Source: Candidatus Gastranaerophilales bacterium (GTDB lineage: Bacteria; Cyanobacteriota; Vampirovibrionia; Gastranaerophilales; Gastranaerophilaceae). Taken from it: DNA of 64,000 nt. Under the pieces are notes generated by a model. That model saw only the letters and a program-made list of their open reading frames with translations, was not told where the DNA came from and ran no database searches. A program made the position numbers and the translations under genes. This document shows positions 56,970 through 64,000 of the stretch, piece after piece. Location: the NCBI GenBank assembly GCA_944326555.1, contig CALVEK010000003.1:1-64000 (forward strand), in the 5' to 3' direction. Every line of letters begins with the position of its first letter. The first letter of the stretch is position 1.

Positions 56970-59432
56970 ATGTTTGAACGTTTTACAGAAAAAGCGATAA
57001 AAGTTATCATGCTTGCCCAAGAAGAAGCGAGAAGATTAGGACATAATTTTGTAGGTACAGAACAAGTTCTTTTAGGTCTCATTGGTGAGGGTACCGGTGT
57101 TGCATCAAAAACTTTGAAGTCAATGGGAATTACTCTTAAAGATGCAAGGGCTGAAGTAGAAAAAATTATTGGCAGAGGCTCAGGTTTTGTTGCTGTAGAA
57201 ATACCATTTACACCAAGAGCAAAAAGAGTTTTGGAATTATCATGGGATGAAGCAAGACAATTGGGTCATAACTATATAGGAACAGAACACCTTTTACTTG
57301 GTTTAATTAGAGAAGGTGAAGGTGTTGCTGCAAGAGTATTAGAAAATCTTGGTGTTGACTTAAATAAATTGAGAAGCAATATAATCAAAATGCTTGGTGA
57401 ATCAAAACCAGCATCTCAAACTGCAACCGCAGGTACTGCTTCGGGTGGAAAAACCAAAACACCATCATTAGACGAGTTTGGTACGGATTTAACACTTGCA
57501 GCTCAAGAACAAAGACTTGACCCTGTAGTTGGAAGAGAAAAAGAAATCGAAAGAGTTATACAAATACTCGCAAGAAGAACAAAAAACAACCCTGTACTAA
57601 TAGGTGAACCGGGTGTTGGTAAAACTGCTGTAGCAGAAGGGTTAGCAATAAGAATAGTTAACTCGGATGTTCCTGATATTCTTGAAGGCAAAAAAATCAT
57701 TCAACTTGATATGGGTCTTCTTGTCGCAGGTACAAAATATAGAGGCGAATTTGAAGAACGACTTAAGAAAATAATGGATGAAATAAGACAAGCAGGCAAT
57801 GTAATTTTAGTCATTGATGAAATGCATACATTGATTGGTGCAGGCGCAGCTGAAGGCGCAATTGATGCGGCAAATATTCTTAAACCTGCATTATCAAGAG
57901 GAGAAATACAAGTAATAGGTGCAACAACTCTTGATGAATACAGAAAATACGTAGAAAAAGATGCAGCTTTGGAAAGAAGATTCCAATCAGTAATTATTGA
58001 TGAACCATCAATTGATGAATCTATTGAGATTATAAGAGGCTTGAAATCAAAGTATGAAGAGCACCATAGATTAAAAATATCTGATGAAGCAATCATTGCA
58101 GCGGTTTCACTGTCTGATAAATATATTACAGACAGATTCCTGCCTGATAAGGCTATAGATATTATTGATGAGGCAAGCTCTAAAGTACGTCTAAACGTAA
58201 GTTCTCTTCCGCCTGAAGGAAAAGAGATTGAAAGAGAATTAAAAAGCATCATTAAACAAAAAGAAGATGCTATCAGAAATCAAGAATTTGAGCATGCATC
58301 AAACTTGAGAGATAAAGAAGCTGATTTAAAAGAAAAAATCAGAGAAATGTCTCAACAATGGAAAGAAGCACATGATGCAAACAAACCTGTCGTAACACCG
58401 GAACATGTCGCAGAAGTTGTTAGTACAATGACAGGTATACCAACAACTAAAATTACAGAAAAAGAATCGGAAAGACTCTTAAAGTTGGAAGAAACACTTC
58501 ACAACAGAGTAATAGGACAAGATCAAGCAGTAGTTGCTTTATCAAAAGCTATCAGAAGAGCACGTGTAGGATTAAAAGCGCCAAACAGACCTATTGGTAG
58601 CTTCATATTTGCAGGTCCTACAGGTGTTGGTAAAACAGAACTTGCAAAAGCTCTTGCTGAAGCAGTTTTTGGTTCCGAAGACAACATGATAAGAGTAGAC
58701 ATGTCAGAGTTTATGGAAAAACACTCAACAGCTAAACTTATCGGCTCACCTCCGGGATATGTTGGCTATGATGATGGTGGACATCTCACAGAAACAATAC
58801 GCAAAAAGCCTTATTCTGTTGTATTGTTCGACGAGATAGAAAAAGCACATCCTGATGTATTCAACATTATGTTGCAAATTCTGGATGATGGACGTTTAAC
58901 AGATGCCAAAGGAAGACACATAAACTTTAAAAACACAATCATAATTATGACATCTAACGTCGGTGCAAGTATGATTACGACATCATCAAAATTAGGATTC
59001 TCTGTTTCAAACGATGAGTCTAAAGACAAATATGAACATCTCAAAGACACAGTTATGGAAGAAATGAAAAAATCTTTCAGACCAGAGTTCCTTAACAGAA
59101 TTGATGATATCATAGTATTTGCACATTTGAGTAAGCCTGAAATCAGAGAAATCGTTGATCTTATGTTCAAAGATTTAGTTAAACGTATACAGTCGCACGA
59201 CTTTACTATCGAAGTATCTGATGAAGTCAAAGATTACTTGGCAGATGAGGGTTACTCCGAAGCCTATGGTGCAAGACCATTGAGAAGAGTTATCCAAAAG
59301 AAAATTGAAGATACTCTTGCAGAAGAAATTCTCAATGGAAAATATGTTGCAGGCGATAAAATATACGCAAAACTCGAAGATAAAAAGATAATCTTTGAAA
59401 AAGCCAATGAACCTGCTGAATCTACAAAATAA
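56970..59432 (+). CDS. clpC: ClpC-type AAA+ unfoldase
   Basis: 820 residues, AGGAG ribosome site. The N-terminal double Clp domain (1-150) shows [22 protein letters not shown] and its repeat. First AAA+ module: Walker [15 protein letters not shown], Walker [19 protein letters not shown]-like middle segment (~420-455, [20 protein letters not shown]) places it in the ClpC group. Second module: Walker [15 protein letters not shown], Walker [15 protein letters not shown]. The loop KLGFSVS carries the (I/L)GF tripeptide that docks on ClpP. It unfolds proteins for ClpP. Own promoter and terminator. Confidence 0.97.
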   Translation: MFERFTEKAIKVIMLAQEEARRLGHNFVGTEQVLLGLIGEGTGVASKTLKSMGITLKDARAEVEKIIGRGSGFVAVEIPFTPRAKRVLELSWDEARQLGHNYIGTEHLLLGLIREGEGVAARVLENLGVDLNKLRSNIIKMLGESKPASQTATAGTASGGKTKTPSLDEFGTDLTLAAQEQRLDPVVGREKEIERVIQILARRTKNNPVLIGEPGVGKTAVAEGLAIRIVNSDVPDILEGKKIIQLDMGLLVAGTKYRGEFEERLKKIMDEIRQAGNVILVIDEMHTLIGAGAAEGAIDAANILKPALSRGEIQVIGATTLDEYRKYVEKDAALERRFQSVIIDEPSIDESIEIIRGLKSKYEEHHRLKISDEAIIAAVSLSDKYITDRFLPDKAIDIIDEASSKVRLNVSSLPPEGKEIERELKSIIKQKEDAIRNQEFEHASNLRDKEADLKEKIREMSQQWKEAHDANKPVVTPEHVAEVVSTMTGIPTTKITEKESERLLKLEETLHNRVIGQDQAVVALSKAIRRARVGLKAPNRPIGSFIFAGPTGVGKTELAKALAEAVFGSEDNMIRVDMSEFMEKHSTAKLIGSPPGYVGYDDGGHLTETIRKKPYSVVLFDEIEKAHPDVFNIMLQILDDGRLTDAKGRHINFKNTIIIMTSNVGASMITTSSKLGFSVSNDESKDKYEHLKDTVMEEMKKSFRPEFLNRIDDIIVFAHLSKPEIREIVDLMFKDLVKRIQSHDFTIEVSDEVKDYLADEGYSEAYGARPLRRVIQKKIEDTLAEEILNGKYVAGDKIYAKLEDKKIIFEKANEPAESTK

Positions 59433-59448
59433 ATGATTGTACAATATA

Positions 59449-59487
59449 GAAAAAGAGGAAGATAAAGATTTCTTCCTCTTTTTTTAT
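59449..59487. terminator. Bidirectional terminator between clpC and the O-methyltransferase gene
   Basis: AAAAGAGGAAGA pairs with TCTTCCTCTTTT over a loop of about eight bases, with T runs on both strands. It separates two convergent genes. Confidence 0.88.
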
Positions 59488-59502
59488 TAGTAAATAAAAA
59501 AA

Positions 59503-60057
59503 CTAATCCAATTTTAAAGCCATCAAAAGACCTGCAGGCAAATCTAAAACTTGTGATTGAAATCTTTTATCAGAACTTATAGCATTGAGAAAATCCTCAA
59601 CTTTAGCTGCATGAGAAATCACATTGTCTGCTAATATAATAGCACCCTTAGGCAAATTGTCTTTTAAGATATCAAAATACTGAATATATTCTGACTTGTT
59701 TGCGTCTATAAAAACAAAATCAGGAGTAAAATCTAAATTTGACAAAATCTCTAATGCTCGTCCCTGTTTAAAAGAAACATAATTTGACAAACCACATTTT
59801 TCAACGTTCTCACGAGCAATAGATTGTCTTTTTTCATAGAATTCAATTGTCGTAAGACGACCAGTTCCAACTGTTTTGAGTGCATCAGCAATCCATAATG
59901 CAGAATACCCATTAGACGTACCAATCTCGAGAACGTTTTTTGGTTTAGATATTTTAATCAACATGCTTATAAACTCGGCAGTTTGATGAGAAATGTTCCA
60001 AAACTCATGCTGAGTTTTTTCTAGTTCTAAAGATATTTTCTCTGTAACAATATCCAT
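59503..60057 (-). CDS. O-methyltransferase (COG4122, catechol/caffeoyl-CoA type)
   Basis: 184 residues. The SAM site KNVLEIGTSNGYSALWIADAL, a motif II Glu in TTIEFYEKRQ, and DFVFIDANKSEYIQYFDIL with the metal-binding Asp and the later LADNVISHAAKV match this family. It should methylate a hydroxyl on a small molecule or a tRNA base (the TrmR subgroup acts on tRNA wobble uridine). Its stop-to-start gap from the upstream beta-propeller gene is one base. Substrate not resolved. Confidence 0.85.
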   Translation of the reverse strand: MDIVTEKISLELEKTQHEFWNISHQTAEFISMLIKISKPKNVLEIGTSNGYSALWIADALKTVGTGRLTTIEFYEKRQSIARENVEKCGLSNYVSFKQGRALEILSNLDFTPDFVFIDANKSEYIQYFDILKDNLPKGAIILADNVISHAAKVEDFLNAISSDKRFQSQVLDLPAGLLMALKLD

Positions 60058-60058
60058 A

Positions 60059-61501
60059 CTAATTTAACCTTTTATTTAACAGTTGCAAATCATTTATATA
60101 AACAGATGTTTGCACAGTTTGTAAAATTGTATTCTTTACCATATCATAAACGTAATATTTTTTATCAGATACATTTGTTATCAAAAGCAAGTTTGAATTT
60201 GGAACAACTACCAATTTCTTTGAAAAGCCACCTGCAGGTAGCTGCAACGCCCTTATACATTCAAAATTATTAAGATTGAATATATCGAGTTCATTAGTTG
60301 CACACAAAATATACAACTTATCTTTAATTAAAAGCATATCAACAGGCTTTTTAGCCAAATCCTGCTTATATATTATATCTTTAATTTCGGAATCGATAAC
60401 CTGCAAACAATTTTCGGTTCTTGATAAGAGATATATATTATTGCCATCAACCACGATTTTTGAAATATTTGAAGCATTATAAACGTACTTGTTAAGATAA
60501 TTAGCCTCAAGAGATAATGTATAAATATCACCTGTATTCTTATCTTGGTAAGCAATTTGCTTGTTATCAGGGCTAATTGCAATATGTTTAGGATAACCTT
60601 TTACCTTAATTTTCTCTAACAAAGACATACTTTTTATATCAATAACAAAGATAGATTGATCATCAACAACAGAGACAAATGCCTTAGACTTGTCAGAGTT
60701 CAGAACAATTTCTGAGGGCTGAAAAGTCAAATCAATTTTTTTAGCAAGTACTTCGTTTTTAACATCAGCTACATCAATATACGTTTTTCCTGCAGCAGCA
60801 ATTAAAACATAATCATCATTCGAAACAGGCTGAACAAATTTCGGTAAATTTTCTAATCTTAAAGTAAACTTTGGAGTAGTTGAATCTGACGGTATAACAC
60901 TCAATAAAGTGGAATCTAAAGTTGTAACAAGCAAAGTCTTACCTGCCATATAAGGAATAGGAACAATTTTGTTCGCAGTTGTTTTAGATTTTGAATCTAC
61001 TCCAACGGTAGTTTTAAATATGTCATTGACTCTTGATGATACTGTAGCAATCTTTAAATCGCCCATCATTATTTGTAAATCATCCGGAATAACAAGTCCT
61101 GGAGGAACAAGCATATCCTGAGGGAAAATGCCTGTCTTGACAATAAAAGGAATTTGACTCGAAGGAGCGATTCCCAATTTACCATCTTTTGACTTTATCA
61201 CTCTTAAAAGAGCAAAATTAGAGTCAAAAAGCACTATATCGGGTTTTTGAGACAATTTTCTATTAGCAGGAACCGTACTGACGATTTTTCCTTGAGCATT
61301 TCTCTTAGGATTTGAAGGAAGAACAGGAATATAAATTGTACCATCCTGCAATGTAATTAATCCGTCAAAGCGTACAGAGACATTGGGACACTGTGATTTT
61401 ATAGTTTGTAAGACATTATCAGGCAACGTAGTCGACATTGCAGACAAAGCTGTGAAATACATTGCAACAATAAAAACTAAAATCTTTCTCTTTATACTCA
61501 T
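60059..61501 (-). CDS. Secreted beta-propeller-like protein
   Basis: 480 residues. Signal peptide 1-~23 (ILVFIVAMYFTALSAMSTT). The N-terminal ~150 residues form a separate domain (VRFDGLITLQDGTIYIPVLP). From ~190 repeated four-strand blades appear: KTLLVTTLDSTLLSVI, SKAFVSVVDDQSIFVIDIKSM, KQIAYQDKNTGDIYTLSL, NNIYLLSRTENCLQVIDS, KLYILCATNELDIFNL, LLLITNVSDKKYYVYDM, the pattern of YncE/NHL propellers. Periplasmic binding or structural role inferred; no catalytic residues identified. Downstream of dnaJ on the same strand. Confidence 0.75.
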   Translation of the reverse strand: MSIKRKILVFIVAMYFTALSAMSTTLPDNVLQTIKSQCPNVSVRFDGLITLQDGTIYIPVLPSNPKRNAQGKIVSTVPANRKLSQKPDIVLFDSNFALLRVIKSKDGKLGIAPSSQIPFIVKTGIFPQDMLVPPGLVIPDDLQIMMGDLKIATVSSRVNDIFKTTVGVDSKSKTTANKIVPIPYMAGKTLLVTTLDSTLLSVIPSDSTTPKFTLRLENLPKFVQPVSNDDYVLIAAAGKTYIDVADVKNEVLAKKIDLTFQPSEIVLNSDKSKAFVSVVDDQSIFVIDIKSMSLLEKIKVKGYPKHIAISPDNKQIAYQDKNTGDIYTLSLEANYLNKYVYNASNISKIVVDGNNIYLLSRTENCLQVIDSEIKDIIYKQDLAKKPVDMLLIKDKLYILCATNELDIFNLNNFECIRALQLPAGGFSKKLVVVPNSNLLLITNVSDKKYYVYDMVKNTILQTVQTSVYINDLQLLNKRLN

Positions 61502-61533
61502 TGTAAATCTTTCATACTTTAAAATGACACTAA

Positions 61534-62661
61534 TTAACCATGAATTGCGCTTTTAAATTTATCAAATAATTTTTCATTAGGTTTCTTATTTTGAGACAAT
61601 TCAAACAGTTTTGCATATAATCTGCGTTCTTCATCATTTAATGATTTAGGAGGCAGATATTTTATCATAACGAGATGATCCCCACGCTTTTCAGGATGTC
61701 CAAGGTAAGGAATACCAGCATTCTTTATAGTCAATATTTTACCATACTCTATACCTGATGGTATAGAAATTTCTTTCTCTCCATGTATGGTATTTACGAC
61801 AACAGTATCCCCTAACACTGCTTGAGGAAAAGTAATATTTAATTCAGAATAAACATTAAATCCATCACGTTTAAACTCTTTGTGAGGCTTAACATATATA
61901 ACAATATAAAGATCACCGCTGGAACCACCATTTTTGCCAGCATCACCCTCTTTTGCAACACGAATTTTTGCATTGTTATCAACACCGGCAGGGATTTTTA
62001 CCTTAACTGTTTTTTCAACTTCAATACGTCCTTCACCATTACATTTTTTGCAAGGTGTACCAATTATTTGACCTGTACCACCACACTTGGGACAAGTTGT
62101 AACCTGCTGAATACTGCCCAATATGGTTTTTGTGAGTCTTACAACTCTTCCTTGTCCATTACATTCGGGACACACTGAAGGCTTTGTACCGGGTTGAGCA
62201 CCAGTACCATAACACTCCTTGCACATTTCCAAATGGTCAATTTTAATCTCTTTTTCAACACCAAAAGCAGCTTCTTCAAAATCTAACTCAATATCTAATC
62301 GTAAATCATGACCTCTTTGAGGTGCATTTGGATCAACGGTGCTTCCGGAAGAAAAACCACCCATTCCACCAAAAAATGACTCAAAAATATCATTTATATC
62401 ACCGAATCCAAAGTCAAATGGGCCTGAAGAACTATATCCGGCATTTGAAAGCCCCTCTTCTCCATACCTGTCATACAATGATCTCTTTTCATTATCAGAA
62501 AGGGTTTCGTAGGCTTTACCCAACTCTTTAAATCTCTCTTCTGCATCAGGAGTCTTATTTACGTCCGGATGCAGCTCCCTTGCTTTTTTTCTAAAAGCAC
62601 TCTTTATTTCGGCTTGAGTAGCGTCCTTGCTTACACCTAGTATTTCATAATAGTTTGTCAT
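61534..62661 (-). CDS. dnaJ: Chaperone DnaJ
   Basis: 375 residues. J domain 1-70 with the HPD tripeptide in ARELHPDVNKT. Gly/Phe-rich region (GPFDFGFGDINDIFESFFGG). Four zinc motifs CxxCxGxG: CKECYGTG, CPECNGQG, CPKCGGTG, CKKCNGEG. Then the substrate-binding C-terminal domains. Full-length type I DnaJ, which delivers clients to DnaK. It follows grpE; dnaK and hrcA are not beside them. Confidence 0.97.
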   Translation of the reverse strand: MTNYYEILGVSKDATQAEIKSAFRKKARELHPDVNKTPDAEERFKELGKAYETLSDNEKRSLYDRYGEEGLSNAGYSSSGPFDFGFGDINDIFESFFGGMGGFSSGSTVDPNAPQRGHDLRLDIELDFEEAAFGVEKEIKIDHLEMCKECYGTGAQPGTKPSVCPECNGQGRVVRLTKTILGSIQQVTTCPKCGGTGQIIGTPCKKCNGEGRIEVEKTVKVKIPAGVDNNAKIRVAKEGDAGKNGGSSGDLYIVIYVKPHKEFKRDGFNVYSELNITFPQAVLGDTVVVNTIHGEKEISIPSGIEYGKILTIKNAGIPYLGHPEKRGDHLVMIKYLPPKSLNDEERRLYAKLFELSQNKKPNEKLFDKFKSAIHG

Positions 62662-62669
62662 AATCTTCT

Positions 62670-63251
62670 CTATTCACCTACAGCAACATTAACCAACGAT
62701 GGGCGTAGTACCTTATCCCCCAATTTATAACCTTTTTGAAGCTCAGCAATAATAACGTTCTCAGGATACTCTGAAGTAGGTGTCTGCATTACAGCTTCAT
62801 GCAAAGTCGGATCGAATTCTTTACCATTTGTATCTATAACTTCTAGTCCCATCTTTGCTAATACATCACGAATTTGTTTAAAAACAAGATTATAGCTATC
62901 TTTAACAGTATTAACATCCTCAATATTTTCTATTGATGCAGATGCTCTGTCCATATTATCAAGCGCTTCTATCATCTTCTTAAGCGCTTCCTCTGCACCA
63001 TATTTTAACAGAGACTCACGCTCTTGCATTTGACGTTTTCTATAATTATCAAAATCAGCAGCAAGTCTTATGTATTGATTATTTATCTTGTCTAATTCTT
63101 CTTTGAGTTTTGAAATTTCGTCTTCTACTTTATTTACATCTGATTCATCAGAAACCTCATTCTGCTCGACATTATTGTCATCAGAAGCAAAAGGATTGTT
63201 CTGAGATATAATTTCATCCGAATTTTGTTTGTCAGTTTTATCATTCCCCAT
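62670..63251 (-). CDS. grpE: Nucleotide exchange factor GrpE
   Basis: 193 residues from ATG 63251, where GAGGGG lies nine bases upstream; the in-frame codons to 63299 lack a ribosome site. The N-terminal ~50 residues are acidic and disordered. A long coiled coil follows (DEISKLKEELDKINNQYIRLAADFDNYRKR), then the beta domain with GLEVIDTNGKEFDPTLHEAV, KGYKLGDKVLRPSLVNVA. It releases ADP from DnaK. It lies eight bases upstream of dnaJ. No CIRCE element is seen before it. Confidence 0.95.
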   Translation of the reverse strand: MGNDKTDKQNSDEIISQNNPFASDDNNVEQNEVSDESDVNKVEDEISKLKEELDKINNQYIRLAADFDNYRKRQMQERESLLKYGAEEALKKMIEALDNMDRASASIENIEDVNTVKDSYNLVFKQIRDVLAKMGLEVIDTNGKEFDPTLHEAVMQTPTSEYPENVIIAELQKGYKLGDKVLRPSLVNVAVGE

Positions 63252-63364
63252 AATAAAGCCCCTCAATATACTAACAATACTATAATTATAAGTTATCAAA
63301 AGTTTTACTCAAGGAAATTTAATTTTTTCTTAATTATTTGTTAAGAGCTATAACTATTGACAAG

Positions 63365-63386
63365 ACTAATTATGATAAAAATTAGT
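63365..63386. promoter_or_regulatory. Palindrome upstream of grpE and the repeat-peptide gene
   Basis: ACTAATT (63365-63371) and AATTAGT (63380-63386) form 7-base arms over an 8-base spacer, just after a TTGACA at 63356-63361. It lies between two divergent units and may be an operator for either. Confidence 0.4.
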
Positions 63387-63516
63387 TCCAATTGTTAAGA
63401 AATGTAATGAAAAAAATCAATTTTGAAATCTTAAAATTCGAAATGTTTTTATATAGGTACGAGGTATATAAAAAATATTTCAAGAGTAGATAAGTAAATT
63501 AAATAAGGAGTAAATT

Positions 63517-63678
63517 ATGAACGTAACAGCAGTTGGAAATCTTTTTGCACACAAACCTGAAACAGCAGGAACACTTGCACACCAGCCTGAAACAGCAGGA
63601 ACATTGGCTTTAGGCGGAGTAGAAACAGCAGGATCTCTAGCAAACAACGCCGGTGGTTCTTTCTGCGCAATGGCTTAG
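63517..63678 (+). CDS. 53-residue tandem-repeat peptide (possible modified-peptide precursor)
   Basis: Strong ribosome site AAGGAG six bases before the ATG. The peptide opens MNVTAVGNLFAHK, then repeats PETAGTLAH / PETAGTLAL / VETAGSLAN, and ends NAGGSFCAMA. The DNA of the first two repeats is identical over 18 bases at a spacing of 30, the third follows at 33. There is no signal peptide or membrane segment. A short leader, repeated cores rich in Thr/Ser and one Cys near the C-terminus are features of ribosomal-peptide precursors, but no modifying enzyme, protease or exporter lies in view. It could equally be a small structural protein. Followed by a second small ORF and a terminator. Confidence 0.65.
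   Translation: MNVTAVGNLFAHKPETAGTLAHQPETAGTLALGGVETAGSLANNAGGSFCAMA
63556..63633 (+). repeat. Three in-frame repeats in the small peptide gene
   Basis: CCTGAAACAGCAGGAACA occurs at 63556-63573 and 63586-63603. GAAACAGCAGGA recurs at about 63622-63633. The period is 30 then 33 bases, so the frame is kept. Confidence 0.9.
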
Positions 63679-63737
63679 GCAAAGTTGTCATCATAGATAA
63701 AATCAAATGGCAGACTACTTGAACACCGGGGTGGAAA

Positions 63738-63881
63738 ATGAATGAAATAAGAATAGCAAACTACACATTGCTAATAACATTACTAATAATCATGACAACA
63801 TTTTGTGTTTCGTTGCAAATGATGCAAAAAACAAATGATTACGGAAAATATCCATCAATAATTTCATGCTACAGTTACTAA
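63738..63881 (+). CDS. 47-residue membrane peptide
   Basis: Ribosome site GGGGTGG four bases before the ATG. One hydrophobic helix (TLLITLLIIMTTFCVSL, residues ~10-26) follows a polar start NEIRIANY. The tail KTNDYGKYPSIISCYSY carries a single Cys and several Tyr. It lies 59 bases after the repeat peptide, before a shared terminator, so both are probably in one transcript. A helper, immunity or holin-like role would be speculation. Confidence 0.55.
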   Translation: MNEIRIANYTLLITLLIIMTTFCVSLQMMQKTNDYGKYPSIISCYSY

Positions 63882-63900
63882 AATAAAGAGAAAAGCTACA

Positions 63901-63931
63901 AAAAAGAAGCACCCTACTGGTGCTTCTTTTG
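63901..63931. terminator. Terminator of the small-peptide transcript
   Basis: AAAGAAGCACC pairs with GGTGCTTCTTT over a five-base loop, flanked by A on the left and T on the right. It can serve both this unit and the convergent zinc-protein gene. Confidence 0.88.
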
Positions 63932-63935
63932 TTAT

Positions 63936-64000
63936 TATTCATGTTGCTGAAGAGCCTTAAAGCATTCCTTGCAATAAACCTCTTTACCCATTATAGGTTT
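63936..64000 (-). CDS. C-terminus of a zinc-binding protein (partial)
   Basis: The last 20-odd codons of a minus-strand gene, reading KPIMGKEVYCKECFKALQQHE then stop. The pattern GKxVYCxxCF is the second knuckle of small CxxC...CxxC zinc-ribbon proteins. The first knuckle lies beyond the window edge. Confidence 0.7.

Noticed and set aside
63252-63516. CIRCE (HrcA) element upstream of grpE
   Set aside because: No TTAGCACTC-type arms; only an unrelated AT-rich palindrome.

Overview
The window is AT-rich, densely packed bacterial chromosome. The best reading of its origin is a non-photosynthetic relative of cyanobacteria (Vampirovibrionia / 'Melainabacteria', probably a host-associated Gastranaerophilales-type organism). 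The signals are an LdpA-like iron-sulfur protein otherwise typical of cyanobacteria, a cyanobacterial-style ClpC, a membrane-anchored YvcK, a FliW-CsrA pair, many small Gln/Pro/Asn-rich proteins that match no known family, and no photosynthesis genes. This assignment is inference from gene content; no 16S gene is present. I see no insertion sequence, prophage or CRISPR array.

Layout. 1-3959 (-): the 5' part of a very large secreted protein with about ten tandem repeats, running off the left edge. 4092-10976 (+): a tightly coupled six-gene operon (LdpA-like protein, HAD phosphatase, DRE-TIM aldolase fused to an MptE-like domain, HpcH-type aldolase, ThDP enzyme, polyprenyl-type glycosyltransferase) that looks like a pathway for an unusual cell-surface sugar. 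11125-13546 (-): FAD oxidoreductase plus MnmD-like methyltransferase. 13810-14472 (+): orphan NarL-type response regulator. 14453-18714 (-): nadB-nadC-etfB-etfA, NAD synthesis joined to an electron-transfer flavoprotein. 18960-20436: two Gln/Pro-rich proteins sharing a short motif. 20546-31300 (+ mainly): radical SAM protein, RNase E/G, coaX (-), lspA, rluD-type synthase, small proteins, engB. 31303-35233 (- mainly): zinc-ribbon protein, SIMPL protein, membrane protein, ligA; a 31-residue membrane ORF (+) lies inside.

35292-45825: Orn/Lys/Arg decarboxylase (+); a minus-strand block of degenerate PxpA, YvcK, panB, panC and a cyclase-like membrane protein; rimP-nusA (+) behind an attenuator-like hairpin; a U32 peptidase-family gene (-); rplI (+). 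45967-50665: three large proteins with no recognisable family and one CAU tRNA. 50762-56639 (+): mtaB, nitrilase-family hydrolase, PBP4-type dacB, then TPR-fliW-csrA-TPR. 56970-59432: clpC. 59503-63251 (-): O-methyltransferase, beta-propeller protein, dnaJ, grpE. 63517-63931 (+): two tiny ORFs, the first encoding a tandem-repeat peptide, closed by a terminator. 63936-64000 (-): 3' end of a zinc-binding protein.

Themes. Cofactor supply recurs: NAD (nadB, nadC) and pantothenate/CoA (panB, panC, coaX). Protein quality control (clpC, grpE, dnaJ), RNA metabolism (RNase E/G, rimP-nusA, mtaB, pseudouridine synthase, MnmD-like) and envelope biogenesis (surface-sugar operon, dacB, lspA) make up most of the rest. 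The most unusual items are the surface-sugar operon led by an LdpA homologue, the repeat peptide at 63517, ligA with no usable ATG/GTG/TTG start, a PxpA homologue lacking its signature residues, and a promoter/leader motif shared by several lineage-specific genes.
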